Part shown: piece by piece, positions 8,264 to 16,442 of the stretch
Numbering within the stretch: position 1 is the stretch's first letter
How the letters are laid out: each line of letters begins with the position of its first letter
Assembly: GCF_004123145.1 (NCBI RefSeq)
Contig: NZ_SDKC01000001.1
Coordinates: 1,693,501-1,757,500 of the forward strand
Direction of reading: 5' to 3'
Length of the DNA: 64,000 bases
From: Blautia faecicola
GTDB taxonomy: Bacteria; Bacillota; Clostridia; Lachnospirales; Lachnospiraceae
Translations under genes and position numbers: made by a program
Notes under the pieces: model-generated
Seen by the model: the letters and a program-made list of their open reading frames with translations, nothing else
What the model was told of the DNA's origin: nothing
Databases searched by the model: none

Positions 8264-9281
8264 AAAGCGTTTTTTTAAATCTATCAGGAAAAAATGGCGA
8301 AGTACGCTGATCCTTATCGGGATTCTTGTACTGGTCTTTGGTGTAGGAATTACAGCACTGGTACTCCTCCGCCGTTCTTCTGAATTGGATATGACCTCGG
8401 CATATTCGGTGAAGGATGAGATGTACGGCACACACGGTGCCGAGAGCAGTGCAGAGAAAGCATCTTCTTTTGCTTCGAGCTATGCGGTATCTTCCGGAAA
8501 TAAGAGCCTGGAAGGCGTGGCAATCAGTGACACGACGAAAGCCGGTCTGTTTGATCTGGATCATGGAACTGTGATGTTCGCACAGGACATTCATGAGAAA
8601 TCCTATCCGGCAAGTATCACAAAGATCATGACAGCAATCCTGGCATTCAAGTATGGAAATATGGATGATGTTGTGACCATTCCGGCAGAGGCGCTGAATC
8701 AGGAATCCGGTTCTACAGAAATCGGTTTCCAGGAAGGTGATCAGGTAACACTTGATGAACTTCTGCATGGTCTGTTGATCTATTCCGGTAATGATGCAGC
8801 CGTAGCGATCGCACAGCATATCGGCGGAAGCATCGACCAGTTTGTGGAGATGATGAATCAGGAAGCACTGGAACTCGGTGCAACCAATACCCATTTTGCA
8901 AACCCTTCCGGGCTGCAGGATGAGAATCATTATACAACGGTATATGATATTTATCTGATGTTACAGGAAGCGATGACTTATCCGCATTTTCTGGAAATTG
9001 CACAGCTCAGTTCCTACAATCTGACTGCGACCAGAGGAGATCAGGAGGTTACGTTCCATCTGGATTCCACAGACCAGTATCTGACCCGGCAGGTAACAGC
9101 ACCGAAGAATGTGACGGTACTTGGCGGCAAGACGGGTACGACATCTGATGCGGGTTCCTGTCTGGCACTGTTAAGCCAGAATGCCTATGGAGAGCCGTAT
9201 ATTTCGATTGTTCTTCATGCGGCGAATAAAACGAATCTGTACACGTATATGAATCAGCTGCTGTCAGCGATCAATCAATAA
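8247..9281 (+). CDS. D-alanyl-D-alanine carboxypeptidase (S11 family, DacF/PBP5-like)
   Basis: About 344 aa. It trims terminal D-Ala from peptidoglycan stem peptides outside the membrane. A basic N-terminus is followed by a membrane helix (about residues 20-42) and the peptidase S11 domain with SITK (Ser123-Lys126), SGN (180-182) and KTGT (295-298). There is no clear C-terminal PBP5 beta domain. Non-ATG start: GTG at 8247 has the better spacing (about 12) from AGAGGAG at 8228-8234; TTG 8238 is an alternative. The start lies inside mgsA. It closes the wall-growth operon and is followed by a weak terminator. Confidence 0.9.
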   Translation: MKSINKKRFFKSIRKKWRSTLILIGILVLVFGVGITALVLLRRSSELDMTSAYSVKDEMYGTHGAESSAEKASSFASSYAVSSGNKSLEGVAISDTTKAGLFDLDHGTVMFAQDIHEKSYPASITKIMTAILAFKYGNMDDVVTIPAEALNQESGSTEIGFQEGDQVTLDELLHGLLIYSGNDAAVAIAQHIGGSIDQFVEMMNQEALELGATNTHFANPSGLQDENHYTTVYDIYLMLQEAMTYPHFLEIAQLSSYNLTATRGDQEVTFHLDSTDQYLTRQVTAPKNVTVLGGKTGTTSDAGSCLALLSQNAYGEPYISIVLHAANKTNLYTYMNQLLSAINQ

Positions 9282-9310
9282 ACAAAAGTAGAAATTTTCC
9301 TGCTTTTGTT
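9281..9310 (+). terminator. candidate terminator after the D,D-carboxypeptidase
   Basis: AACAAAAGTA and TGCTTTTGTT form a 10-base stem with one mismatch around a 10-base loop, followed by GAAAGTTTTT. The stem is AT-rich, so this is a modest call. Confidence 0.5.
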
Positions 9311-9342
9311 GAAAGTTTTTCAGACTTTTTTCGAATTTACCA

Positions 9343-9371
9343 TTGTATTTCTTGGTGAAATGTTCTATAAT
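9343..9371 (+). promoter_or_regulatory. sigma-A promoter for the P-loop gene
   Basis: TTGTAT (9343-9348), a 17-base spacer and a perfect TATAAT (9366-9371), about 60 bases before the start codon at 9432. Confidence 0.75.
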
Positions 9372-9431
9372 TACAACAACAAGACAGAACTTTTTGGTGA
9401 TATATACCAGAAATCAAAGGAGGAAACTGCT

Positions 9432-9851
9432 ATGGTTCAATTAATTGTAGGCAAAAAAGGTAAAGGAAAGACTAAGCAGCTTTTAGATAAAGTGAACGGA
9501 GCCATTAAAGCTGCTGAAGGTAACATCGTGTATCTGGATAAGAGTTCCAAACATATGTATGAACTGAACAACAAAGTTCGTCTGATCGACGTATCCGGAT
9601 ATCCGATCAAAAATGCGGATGAATTCATCGGTTTTGTATGTGGTATCGTATCTCAGGATCATGATCTTCAGGAGATGTATCTGGACAGCTTCCTGAAAAA
9701 CGCAAAACTGGAAGGAAAAGATATTACCGATGCACTGCATCAGTTAAAAGAAATTTCCGAAGCATACAAGATTAATTTTGTATTGAGCGTTTCTATGGAC
9801 AAAGAAGAAATCCCTGCAGAATTTCAGGATGATATCATCATTGCCTTGTAA
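9432..9851 (+). CDS. small P-loop nucleotide-binding protein, function unknown
   Basis: 139-aa soluble protein beginning MVQLIVGKKGKGKTKQL, so the Walker A motif (GKKGKGKT, residues 7-14) is almost at the N-terminus. No sensor, lid or partner domain is recognisable; NIVYLDKSSKHM and INFVLSVSMDKEE resemble the central strands of a small P-loop fold. Similar short proteins occur in Clostridia under vague names. AAAGGAGG with good spacing selects ATG 9432 in a frame open from 9306. It is monocistronic: its own consensus promoter lies upstream and a strong terminator downstream, which suggests steady independent expression. I cannot assign a function. Confidence 0.8.
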   Translation: MVQLIVGKKGKGKTKQLLDKVNGAIKAAEGNIVYLDKSSKHMYELNNKVRLIDVSGYPIKNADEFIGFVCGIVSQDHDLQEMYLDSFLKNAKLEGKDITDALHQLKEISEAYKINFVLSVSMDKEEIPAEFQDDIIIAL

Positions 9852-9864
9852 AACTGTAGCAGAT

Positions 9865-9901
9865 CAAAAGAGGGTTGCCATGACGGTGACCCTCTTTTGT
9901 T
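9865..9901. terminator. strong bidirectional terminator
   Basis: CAAAAGAGGGT and ACCCTCTTTTG form a perfect 11-base stem around a 13-base loop between the convergent P-loop gene (+) and DUF378 gene (-). Confidence 0.85.
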
Positions 9902-9914
9902 GTCTGTCTGCATG

Positions 9915-10118
9915 TTACGCGTTGTTGTCGGCGAGACGGCTGAAAAAGGTACAAAGATACAGACCGCTTAAGCCGACCAGAATGTATACAAGTCGGGAAA
10001 ACCAGGACAGATTGCCGAAGAGGAAGGCAACCAGGTCGAATTTGAACAGTCCTACCAGTCCCCAGTTAATCGCTCCTATAATTGTCAGTACCAGTGCAGT
10101 ATAATCCAAACCTTTCAT
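9915..10118 (-). CDS. DUF378 family small membrane protein
   Basis: 67-aa protein with two membrane helices (about residues 7-25 and 38-58). The motif IGAINWGLVGLF near the first helix is the signature of DUF378. The ribosome site AGGAGG lies just upstream of the ATG on this strand. It faces the P-loop gene and shares its terminator. The function of the family is unknown. Confidence 0.85.
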   Translation of the reverse strand: MKGLDYTALVLTIIGAINWGLVGLFKFDLVAFLFGNLSWFSRLVYILVGLSGLYLCTFFSRLADNNA

Positions 10119-10155
10119 ATCGTTTGTTCAACCTCCTGTTTTTATCGTTATTTCA

Positions 10156-10180
10156 TAACTGTTCAATATCTTCACAGTTA
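10156..10180. repeat. 25-base imperfect palindrome, copy A
   Basis: Begins TAACTGT and ends ACAGTTA with TTCAATATCTTC between. A copy matching at 23 of 25 positions lies at 62570-62594. Both are intergenic, upstream of a gene on the minus strand. Confidence 0.7.
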
Positions 10181-10230
10181 CGTTATTTCCATTATTCCCA
10201 TGATTTCACAGAATATGTATACTTTTTTCC

Positions 10231-10259
10231 TTGTGTATTCAGCAGATGAATGATAAAAT
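10231..10259 (+). promoter_or_regulatory. promoter for the HlyD-like/yggS/sepF operon
   Basis: TTGTGT (10231-10236), 17-base spacer, TAAAAT (10254-10259); 45 bases before the start codon. Confidence 0.6.
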
Positions 10260-10304
10260 AATTTTATATGAGTTTCGGTCAGAAAAACGAAGGGGAGTGT
10301 TTTC

Positions 10305-11669
10305 ATGACTATAAAAAAGAAAAATGTAATATCCGAATGGTTTCATAAAATTCCGCTGAATATAGGTACGTTTATTTTCGGGGCGCTGTTTGTGTATATG
10401 CTCATCACCGTGATTCTGTATCTTACTGCGGATCATATTCAGTCGTATCAGGTGACGGCAGGACCGTTATCAAGTAATAAGACATACACGGCACTGGCGA
10501 TCCGGGAAGAATCGGTGGTAAATACGAATGCTTCCGGCTATATTACCTACTATGCGAGAGAAAACAGCAAGATCGGTAAATCAGGAGCGGTTTATACGTT
10601 GGGTGACAGTCCGTCTCAGGCGGCAGTCAATGACCTGACAGAACAGGATTATGCCGGTATCCGTTCTTCCATGGCAGGTTTTGCCTCCACTTATGACAGT
10701 GATAATTTTTATGATGTTTATAATTACAAATATCAGCTGGAAGGATCCATCCTTCAGTACAGCGGACTTCAGACCGATGATTCCACGGATGCCACACAGA
10801 CTGCCAACGGGCAGGCGATCTACCGGGCATCACAGGACGGTATCGTTGTGTATTCGGTAGACGGATATGAAGATGTTACCGCAGATCAGCTGACCGCGGA
10901 CCTGTTCAGTAAAAAGAATTATCAGATTACCAATCTTCAGAAAGAACGAAAAGTGACTTCCGGAGATCCGGTATATAAACTGATCACGAGCGAGACCTGG
11001 TCGGTGATTATTCCGCTGAGCAGTGAACAGATTGTTTCACTGGCAGAAAAAAAGACGATTCGTGTAAAATTTTTAAAAGATGATGCCACACAGACCGGTT
11101 CTCTGGCAATTGTTATCGGTGAGGATGGCAATTATTATGGCAAGATCACATTCAGCCGTGGAATGATCCGTTATAGTGGTGACCGCTTCCTGAATATCGA
11201 ACTGGTAACCAATATCAAAACCGGTTTGAAGATCCCTCTCAGTTCGATTGTGAAGAAGAATTTTTATGTCATTCCGAAAGAATATATGGCGAAGGATGAG
11301 GATAATGGGGATGCAGGATTTTATCGAAAAGTCACCAGACGGGGGAAAGACGATTCCTCTGAATTTGTCAGTGCAACCGTTTACCAGGAAGATGATGATT
11401 ACTACTATGTGGATACAGATACTTTCAAGGACGGAGATGTGATCCTGAAGCCGGACAGCCAGTCTACCTATGAGATCAAAGAAAAGAAAGCCTTAGAAGG
11501 TGTCTACTGTATCAACAAAGGATATGCAGTTTTCCGGAAAATCGTCATGATTGAGCAAAATGATGAATATTGTATAGTTGAGACAGGGACAACCTATGGA
11601 CTTTCCCAGTTTGATTATATTGTCAGAAACGGAAATACCGTAAATGAAGACGATATTTTGTTTAAATAA
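10305..11669 (+). CDS. HlyD-like membrane-anchored adaptor protein
   Basis: 454 aa. One membrane helix at about residues 20-42 follows a basic cytoplasmic start; the rest is predicted outside the membrane. Weak HlyD/RND-adaptor (barrel-sandwich) features are visible: SGYITYYARENSKIGKSGAVY resembles the lipoyl-like half-motif, and a second half-motif appears near residue 180 (ASQDGIVVYSVDGYE). The C-terminal part is rich in beta strands and ends DYIVRNGNTVNEDDILFK, as in membrane fusion proteins. No ABC or RND transporter gene is near. Ribosome site GGGGAG. It opens the yggS-sepF cluster, so a role in envelope or division is an inference from context. Confidence 0.7.
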   Translation: MTIKKKNVISEWFHKIPLNIGTFIFGALFVYMLITVILYLTADHIQSYQVTAGPLSSNKTYTALAIREESVVNTNASGYITYYARENSKIGKSGAVYTLGDSPSQAAVNDLTEQDYAGIRSSMAGFASTYDSDNFYDVYNYKYQLEGSILQYSGLQTDDSTDATQTANGQAIYRASQDGIVVYSVDGYEDVTADQLTADLFSKKNYQITNLQKERKVTSGDPVYKLITSETWSVIIPLSSEQIVSLAEKKTIRVKFLKDDATQTGSLAIVIGEDGNYYGKITFSRGMIRYSGDRFLNIELVTNIKTGLKIPLSSIVKKNFYVIPKEYMAKDEDNGDAGFYRKVTRRGKDDSSEFVSATVYQEDDDYYYVDTDTFKDGDVILKPDSQSTYEIKEKKALEGVYCINKGYAVFRKIVMIEQNDEYCIVETGTTYGLSQFDYIVRNGNTVNEDDILFK

Positions 11670-11703
11670 AAAAATAACGTACCTAAACAAAGGAGAATGA
11701 TGT

Positions 11704-12402
11704 ATGGTAGCAGAACAGTTACAGAACGTAGGCGATGAGATCAGAAAAGCCTGCGAAAAAAGCGGACGAGATCCCCAAGAAGTGACTCTGATCGCAGTCA
11801 GCAAGACCAAACCGATTTCCATGATTGAGGAGGCGATGGAGGCAGGACAGACGATATTCGGAGAGAACAAAGTACAGGAACTTTGCACCAAATACGAAGA
11901 ACTTCCGAAAAATCTCGAATGGCATCTGATCGGACATCTGCAAAGAAACAAAGTAAAGTACATTGCAGACAAGGCAGCACTGATTCACTCCGTGGATTCC
12001 CTTCGGCTCGCAGAAACCATCAATCACGAAGGTGAGAAGATTCAGCGGGTGATTCCCGTTCTGATCGAGGTAAACGTTGCAGAAGAAGAAACGAAATTTG
12101 GTGTTTCTGTGGAGGAAACACTTCCGTTGATTGAAGAGATCAGCAAATTGCCGTATGTACAGATCCGGGGACTGATGACAATCGCGCCATATGTAGCAGA
12201 TCCGGAAGAAAATCGACCTGTTTTCCGAAAATTGAAACAATTAAGTGTTGACATAAGCAGTAAAAACATGAATAATGTACATATGGATACTCTGAGTATG
12301 GGTATGACGAACGATTATCAGGTAGCTGTTGAAGAAGGTGCCACTATGGTTCGTGTTGGTACCGGTATTTTTGGTGAAAGAGATTATTCCAAAACAAATT
12401 AG
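11704..12402 (+). CDS. yggS: pyridoxal-phosphate homeostasis protein (YggS/PROSC)
   Basis: 232-aa TIM-barrel protein of the alanine-racemase N-terminal fold. The PLP lysine is Lys34 in IAVSKTK; FGENKVQEL, WHLIGHLQRNK, SVDS, GLMTIAP and LSMGMTNDY are all family landmarks. It buffers free PLP and affects amino-acid metabolism; it has no racemase activity in studied homologues. Ribosome site AAAGGAGA precedes the ATG. yggS immediately before sepF and ylmH is the standard Firmicutes division-cluster order (ylmE-sepF-ylmG-ylmH). Confidence 0.95.
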   Translation: MVAEQLQNVGDEIRKACEKSGRDPQEVTLIAVSKTKPISMIEEAMEAGQTIFGENKVQELCTKYEELPKNLEWHLIGHLQRNKVKYIADKAALIHSVDSLRLAETINHEGEKIQRVIPVLIEVNVAEEETKFGVSVEETLPLIEEISKLPYVQIRGLMTIAPYVADPEENRPVFRKLKQLSVDISSKNMNNVHMDTLSMGMTNDYQVAVEEGATMVRVGTGIFGERDYSKTN

Positions 12403-12416
12403 ATAGGAGATAAAAA

Positions 12417-13007
12417 ATGAGTGTTTTAGATAAGTTTTTAGATGCCATCCGTTTAAATGATGATTTTGACGATGATGATGAATTCTTCGATGATGAAGAT
12501 CTGGAAGCATTAGATGAGGAAAAACCGAAACATCGTTTCTTCAAGAAACTTGATGATGATTATGACGACGATGATGACGAAGAAGAATATGTAAAACCGG
12601 AGAGAAAAGCTGCTGCTCCAAAGCAGACAAAAGCTCCGAAGCAGACTGCAAAACAGGCAGCTCCTTCTACTTCCAACAAGATCACTCCGATGAGAAAGAG
12701 AAACAGCGGAAATGGCACCATGGAAGTCTGTGTCATCAAACCTTCTTCTATGGAAGATACCAGAGAGATCGCAGATACCCTGATCGATCGTTGTACGGTT
12801 GTACTGAATCTGGAAGGTATTGATGTAGATGTTGCTCAGAGAATTATCGACTTCTCTTCCGGAGCATGTTATTCTATCGCAGGAAGTCTGCAGAAGATTT
12901 CCAGTTATATTTTCATCCTGACACCAGCCAACGTGGAAATTTCCGGTGATTTCCAGGAGATTTTAAGCGGAGCTTTTGACGTTCCTTCTGTTCGGACAAA
13001 CTTCTAA
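12417..13007 (+). CDS. sepF: cell division protein SepF
   Basis: 196 aa. The short N-terminal helix (MSVLDKFLDAIRL) is the membrane-binding segment, then comes a very acidic, Asp-rich and basic/Gln-rich linker (residues about 18-85), and the C-terminal SepF domain (about 98-190) with SSMEDTREIADTLID, CTVVLNLEGID and RIIDFSSGACYSI. SepF polymerises and anchors FtsZ at the membrane. Ribosome site TAGGAGAT. No ylmG lies between sepF and ylmH. Confidence 0.96.
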   Translation: MSVLDKFLDAIRLNDDFDDDDEFFDDEDLEALDEEKPKHRFFKKLDDDYDDDDDEEEYVKPERKAAAPKQTKAPKQTAKQAAPSTSNKITPMRKRNSGNGTMEVCVIKPSSMEDTREIADTLIDRCTVVLNLEGIDVDVAQRIIDFSSGACYSIAGSLQKISSYIFILTPANVEISGDFQEILSGAFDVPSVRTNF

Positions 13008-13008
13008 G

Positions 13009-13791
13009 ATGAAAGAACAGGAAGTACAGTTCAGAAAGCGGTTGCAGGATCTGGCAAGAACAGCTTATTATCGGGAAATTCCCGTGTTTACGGATTTCCT
13101 GGATTTGAATGAACTTCATATGGTACATAGCTTTCGACCGGAGGAGACGGGTGTTACGATCTGTACCTTCGGCGGCTATGAAGAAGCAGAGCGTCAGATA
13201 GCAGCATTCCTTCCTGATGCTCTTTCTTATGATTACGGAGAAAATGAAGAAATGCCTCTTTCGATGTATCCGATCCGATGCATTCGTATCTCTTCCCTTT
13301 CTAAAAAGTTCAGTGAGACGCTTACGCACCGGGATTATCTTGGGGCGCTGATTCATCTTGGAATTGAGAGATCCCGTCTGGGAGACATTGTGATCAAAGA
13401 CCAGGATGCGTATGTGTTCTGCCATGCACAGATGGAAGAATTTCTTTTACAGAACATTACCAGGATTCGTCATACGACGGTGAAAGTATCGGTTGTTACG
13501 GATCCGGCAGATCTTCCCAAACCACGGTTTCAAGAAATTCACGGAACCGTCAGCTCCGTGCGGCTCGACGCAATGATTGCGCTGGCATTTTCTTCATCCA
13601 GGAGCAGCATGCTCGGACTGATTGAAGGCGGAAAAGTTTTTGTCAATGGGAAAATGGTTGTATCCAACGGACATCCTTTAAAACCGGAAGATATTGTGTC
13701 TGTCCGTGGATATGGAAAGTTCCGCTATGATGGCATGGCGGGAACGACGAAAAAAGGACGGTGCAGTGTTACCGTACAGAAATATATATAA
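13009..13791 (+). CDS. ylmH: YlmH family S4-domain RNA-binding protein
   Basis: 260 aa. The N-terminal two thirds match the YlmH-specific region (FTDFLDLNE, TICTFGGYEEAERQIAAF, HRDYLGALIHLGIERSRLGDI). The C-terminal S4 domain (about 185-245) has LDAMIALAFSSSRSS and GKVFVNGKMV. YlmH in Bacillus binds stalled 50S subunits in ribosome rescue. The ATG at 13009 comes one base after the sepF stop, without a clear ribosome site of its own, so coupling to sepF is likely; an upstream in-frame ATG would overlap sepF. Confidence 0.93.
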   Translation: MKEQEVQFRKRLQDLARTAYYREIPVFTDFLDLNELHMVHSFRPEETGVTICTFGGYEEAERQIAAFLPDALSYDYGENEEMPLSMYPIRCIRISSLSKKFSETLTHRDYLGALIHLGIERSRLGDIVIKDQDAYVFCHAQMEEFLLQNITRIRHTTVKVSVVTDPADLPKPRFQEIHGTVSSVRLDAMIALAFSSSRSSMLGLIEGGKVFVNGKMVVSNGHPLKPEDIVSVRGYGKFRYDGMAGTTKKGRCSVTVQKYI

Positions 13792-13810
13792 GCATTTGGA
13801 GGAAAGTTTC

Positions 13811-14926
13811 ATGAGCAAACAATTACGCGTATACAGAGAAGGCGCAAAGACAGAATTTGACTATCAGATCCTCTGGGAAGAAGACTTTACAAAACTGGCA
13901 GACGCGGTAAAGCCGCTGAATCTGACCTGCGGAAAGATCTGTATTGTTGCAGATGATACCGTTGCCGGACTGTACGGAGAAGAAGTACAGAAAGCCCTGG
14001 AAAGCCTGAACGTGACGGTGGATCTTTATACTTTCCCGGCAGGAGAATCTTCCAAGAACCTGGATACGGTAAAGAATCTGTATGCGTTTCTGATTGAGCA
14101 TCACTATACGAGAAAAGATATCCTGGCAGCTCTTGGCGGCGGTGTAACCGGAGATCTTACCGGATATGCGGCAGCTACCTATCTGCGCGGTATTGATTTT
14201 ATTCAGATTCCGACAACGCTTCTGGCACAGGTAGACAGCAGTGTGGGTGGAAAAACCGGTGTGGATTTTGAACAGTATAAAAATATGGTGGGTGCATTCC
14301 ATCAGCCGCGCCTGGTCTACATGAACCTGAATACGCTGAAATCCCTTCCGGATGATCAGTTTGCGAGTGGCATGGGGGAAGTGCTGAAATCAGGTCTGAT
14401 CCGTGATGCCAGGTTTTACGAGTGGACGATCAACCATATGTCTGAGATTCAGGAACGAATCTATCCGGTTCTGGTAAAGATGGTTCGCAAGTGCTGTGAG
14501 ATCAAAGCAGCTGTTGTGGAGAGCGATCCGACGGAACAGGGAGAACGTGCCCTGCTGAATCTGGGGCATACCGTAGGCCATGCGGTAGAAAAACTGAAAA
14601 ACTTCGAACTTCTCCACGGTCAGTGTGTGGCACTGGGAACGATCGCTGCTGCCTATATTTCTTTCAAACGTGGATACCTGTCCACAGAGGAATTTTATGA
14701 GATTCGGGATATGAATGTAGGATTTGATCTTCCGATCTTCTTTAATGGTCTGGAAAATGAAGCGGTATTACAGACGACAAAATCAGATAAAAAGATGGAT
14801 AACGGAACGATTAAGTTTATTCTCCTGAAAAAGCTCGGACAGGCTTACATCGATAAAACAGTTACGGATGAGGAGATTCTGGAAGCGATTCAGTTTATCA
14901 ATGGCGATATGATCGAAGGAGAATAA
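13811..14926 (+). CDS. aroB: 3-dehydroquinate synthase
   Basis: 371-aa NAD- and divalent-metal-dependent enzyme that converts DAHP to 3-dehydroquinate, step two of the shikimate pathway, in the cytoplasm. Motifs: PAGESSKNLDTV, GGGVTGDLTGYAAATYLRGI, PTTLLAQVDSSVGGKTGVD, GMGEVLKSGL and the metal-binding NLGHTVGHAVE and LLHGQCVA. Ribosome site GGAGG at 13797-13801 selects ATG 13811; the frame is open further upstream inside ylmH. No other shikimate gene is near; it is embedded in the division/lipoprotein gene string. Confidence 0.96.
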   Translation: MSKQLRVYREGAKTEFDYQILWEEDFTKLADAVKPLNLTCGKICIVADDTVAGLYGEEVQKALESLNVTVDLYTFPAGESSKNLDTVKNLYAFLIEHHYTRKDILAALGGGVTGDLTGYAAATYLRGIDFIQIPTTLLAQVDSSVGGKTGVDFEQYKNMVGAFHQPRLVYMNLNTLKSLPDDQFASGMGEVLKSGLIRDARFYEWTINHMSEIQERIYPVLVKMVRKCCEIKAAVVESDPTEQGERALLNLGHTVGHAVEKLKNFELLHGQCVALGTIAAAYISFKRGYLSTEEFYEIRDMNVGFDLPIFFNGLENEAVLQTTKSDKKMDNGTIKFILLKKLGQAYIDKTVTDEEILEAIQFINGDMIEGE

Positions 14927-14929
14927 AGC

Positions 14930-15457
14930 ATGGAAAAAAATAATAAAATCATGCAGTTTATCGGGTTGGATTGTATTCTTATGATCCTCCTGACGATGGT
15001 GGATCAGTGGACCAAAAGTCTGGTTGTCCATCATCTCAAAGGACAAAGCGATGTAATACTGATTCCTGGCGTCTTCCAGCTGCATTATCTGGAAAACCGG
15101 GGGGCTGCTTTTGGAATTCTGCAGAATCAGCGTGCGGTCTTTGTGGTACTGACCGTGATTTATCTGGCAGCTGTCTTCTGGTTCCTGCGCCGGTGTCCGA
15201 AAACCGGACGATATACTCTGCTGCATATCATTGCATCGGTACTGACTGCGGGAGCTCTTGGGAACTTTATCGACCGGCTTCGTCTGGGATATGTCGTAGA
15301 CTTTTTCTATTTTTCACTGATCAATTTTCCGATATTTAACGTGGCGGATATTTTTGTCGTCGTGTCGTTTATCGGTATCGCAATCAGTGTTTTATTCGTA
15401 TACAAGGATGAAGAGTTTGACTTCTTAAGTATAAAGAAAAAGGAGCATAAAGCATAG
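14930..15457 (+). CDS. lspA: lipoprotein signal peptidase II
   Basis: 175-aa inner-membrane aspartyl peptidase that removes signal peptides from diacylglyceryl-prolipoproteins. About four membrane spans, with the catalytic Asp pair at residues 115 (GNFIDRLRLGYVVDF) and 140 (FNVADIF). HYLENRGAAFG is the conserved first periplasmic motif. The 3' end carries a charged tail (KDEEFDFLSIKKKEHKA). Its TAG overlaps the GTG of rluD. lspA-rluD is a very common pairing. Confidence 0.96.
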   Translation: MEKNNKIMQFIGLDCILMILLTMVDQWTKSLVVHHLKGQSDVILIPGVFQLHYLENRGAAFGILQNQRAVFVVLTVIYLAAVFWFLRRCPKTGRYTLLHIIASVLTAGALGNFIDRLRLGYVVDFFYFSLINFPIFNVADIFVVVSFIGIAISVLFVYKDEEFDFLSIKKKEHKA

Positions 15458-16374
15458 TGGAAATCTATACATTTACGCCAGATGACGAACAGAAAAATGT
15501 CCGTATCGACAAATTCCTTTCCGAACAGCTGCCGGATCAGTCCCGTTCTTATTTGCAGAAGCTTTTAAAAGAGGGAAATGTAACGGTCAATGAAAAACCG
15601 GTGAAAGCCAATTATAAAGTCCAGCTTTCGGATACGGTAAGACTGGAACTTCCGAAACCGGAGAACCTTGATATTCTGCCGGAGGATATTCCACTGGATA
15701 TTCTGTATGAGGATGAAGATGTACTGATCATCAACAAACCAAAGGGAATGGTCGTTCATCCAAGTGTCGGTCATTACACCCATACGGTGGTAAATGCGGT
15801 GATGTTCCACTGCAAGGATCATCTTTCTGGGATCAACGGTGTGATGCGTCCGGGAATTGTACATCGGATTGATATGGACACAACCGGTGCGATTGTTATC
15901 TGTAAAAATGATATGTCGCATCAGAGCCTGGCGGATCAGTTAAAAGAACACTCGATCACCAGAAAATACCGTGCCCTGGTGCATGGCAATCTGAAAGAGG
16001 ATGAGGGGATGGTAGAAGGTCCGATCGGACGTCATCCCACAGACAGGAAAAAGATGGCAATCAATCATAAAAACGGAAAACCGGCGGTGACACACTATAA
16101 AGTGCTCGAACGTTTCGGTTCGTATACCTTTATCGAGTGTCAGTTAGAGACCGGAAGGACTCATCAGATCCGTGTGCATATGGCAAGCATCGGACATCCG
16201 CTGGTGGGTGATGTCACATACGGTCCGGCAAAATGTCCGTTCAAACATCTGCAGGGACAGTGCCTGCATGCCATGGTTCTTGGCTTTATTCATCCGAGAA
16301 CGGGTGAATATATTGAATTTTCAGCCCCATTACCAGAATATTTTACGGATTTGTTAGAAAATTTAAGAAAATAG
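15457..16374 (+). CDS. rluD: RluD family 23S rRNA pseudouridine synthase
   Basis: 305 aa. The N-terminal S4 domain (about 13-75, RIDKFLSEQLPDQSRSYLQK) is followed by the RsuA/RluA catalytic domain with HRIDMDTTG (catalytic Asp139), VVHPSVGH, and the C-terminal GRTHQIRVHMASIGHPLVGD. It isomerises uridines in large-subunit rRNA. The start is GTG, sharing its G with the lspA stop (TAGTG), with AAAGGAG at good spacing. RluA/RluD/RluB-type specificity cannot be decided by eye; the B. subtilis equivalent is YlyB. Confidence 0.92.
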   Translation: MEIYTFTPDDEQKNVRIDKFLSEQLPDQSRSYLQKLLKEGNVTVNEKPVKANYKVQLSDTVRLELPKPENLDILPEDIPLDILYEDEDVLIINKPKGMVVHPSVGHYTHTVVNAVMFHCKDHLSGINGVMRPGIVHRIDMDTTGAIVICKNDMSHQSLADQLKEHSITRKYRALVHGNLKEDEGMVEGPIGRHPTDRKKMAINHKNGKPAVTHYKVLERFGSYTFIECQLETGRTHQIRVHMASIGHPLVGDVTYGPAKCPFKHLQGQCLHAMVLGFIHPRTGEYIEFSAPLPEYFTDLLENLRK

Positions 16375-16442
16375 GTACTGTACAATTGATTTGTTTTATT
16401 TTATAATAAATATAACAAATTAAAAGAACGGGAGGGGTTGCT

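Noticed and set aside
16386-16407. TTGATT-TATAAT promoter before the cytidylate-kinase-like gene
   Set aside because: The spacer would be only 10 bases; a -35 at the proper distance (TGTACA at 16379) is weak, so no promoter feature was listed.
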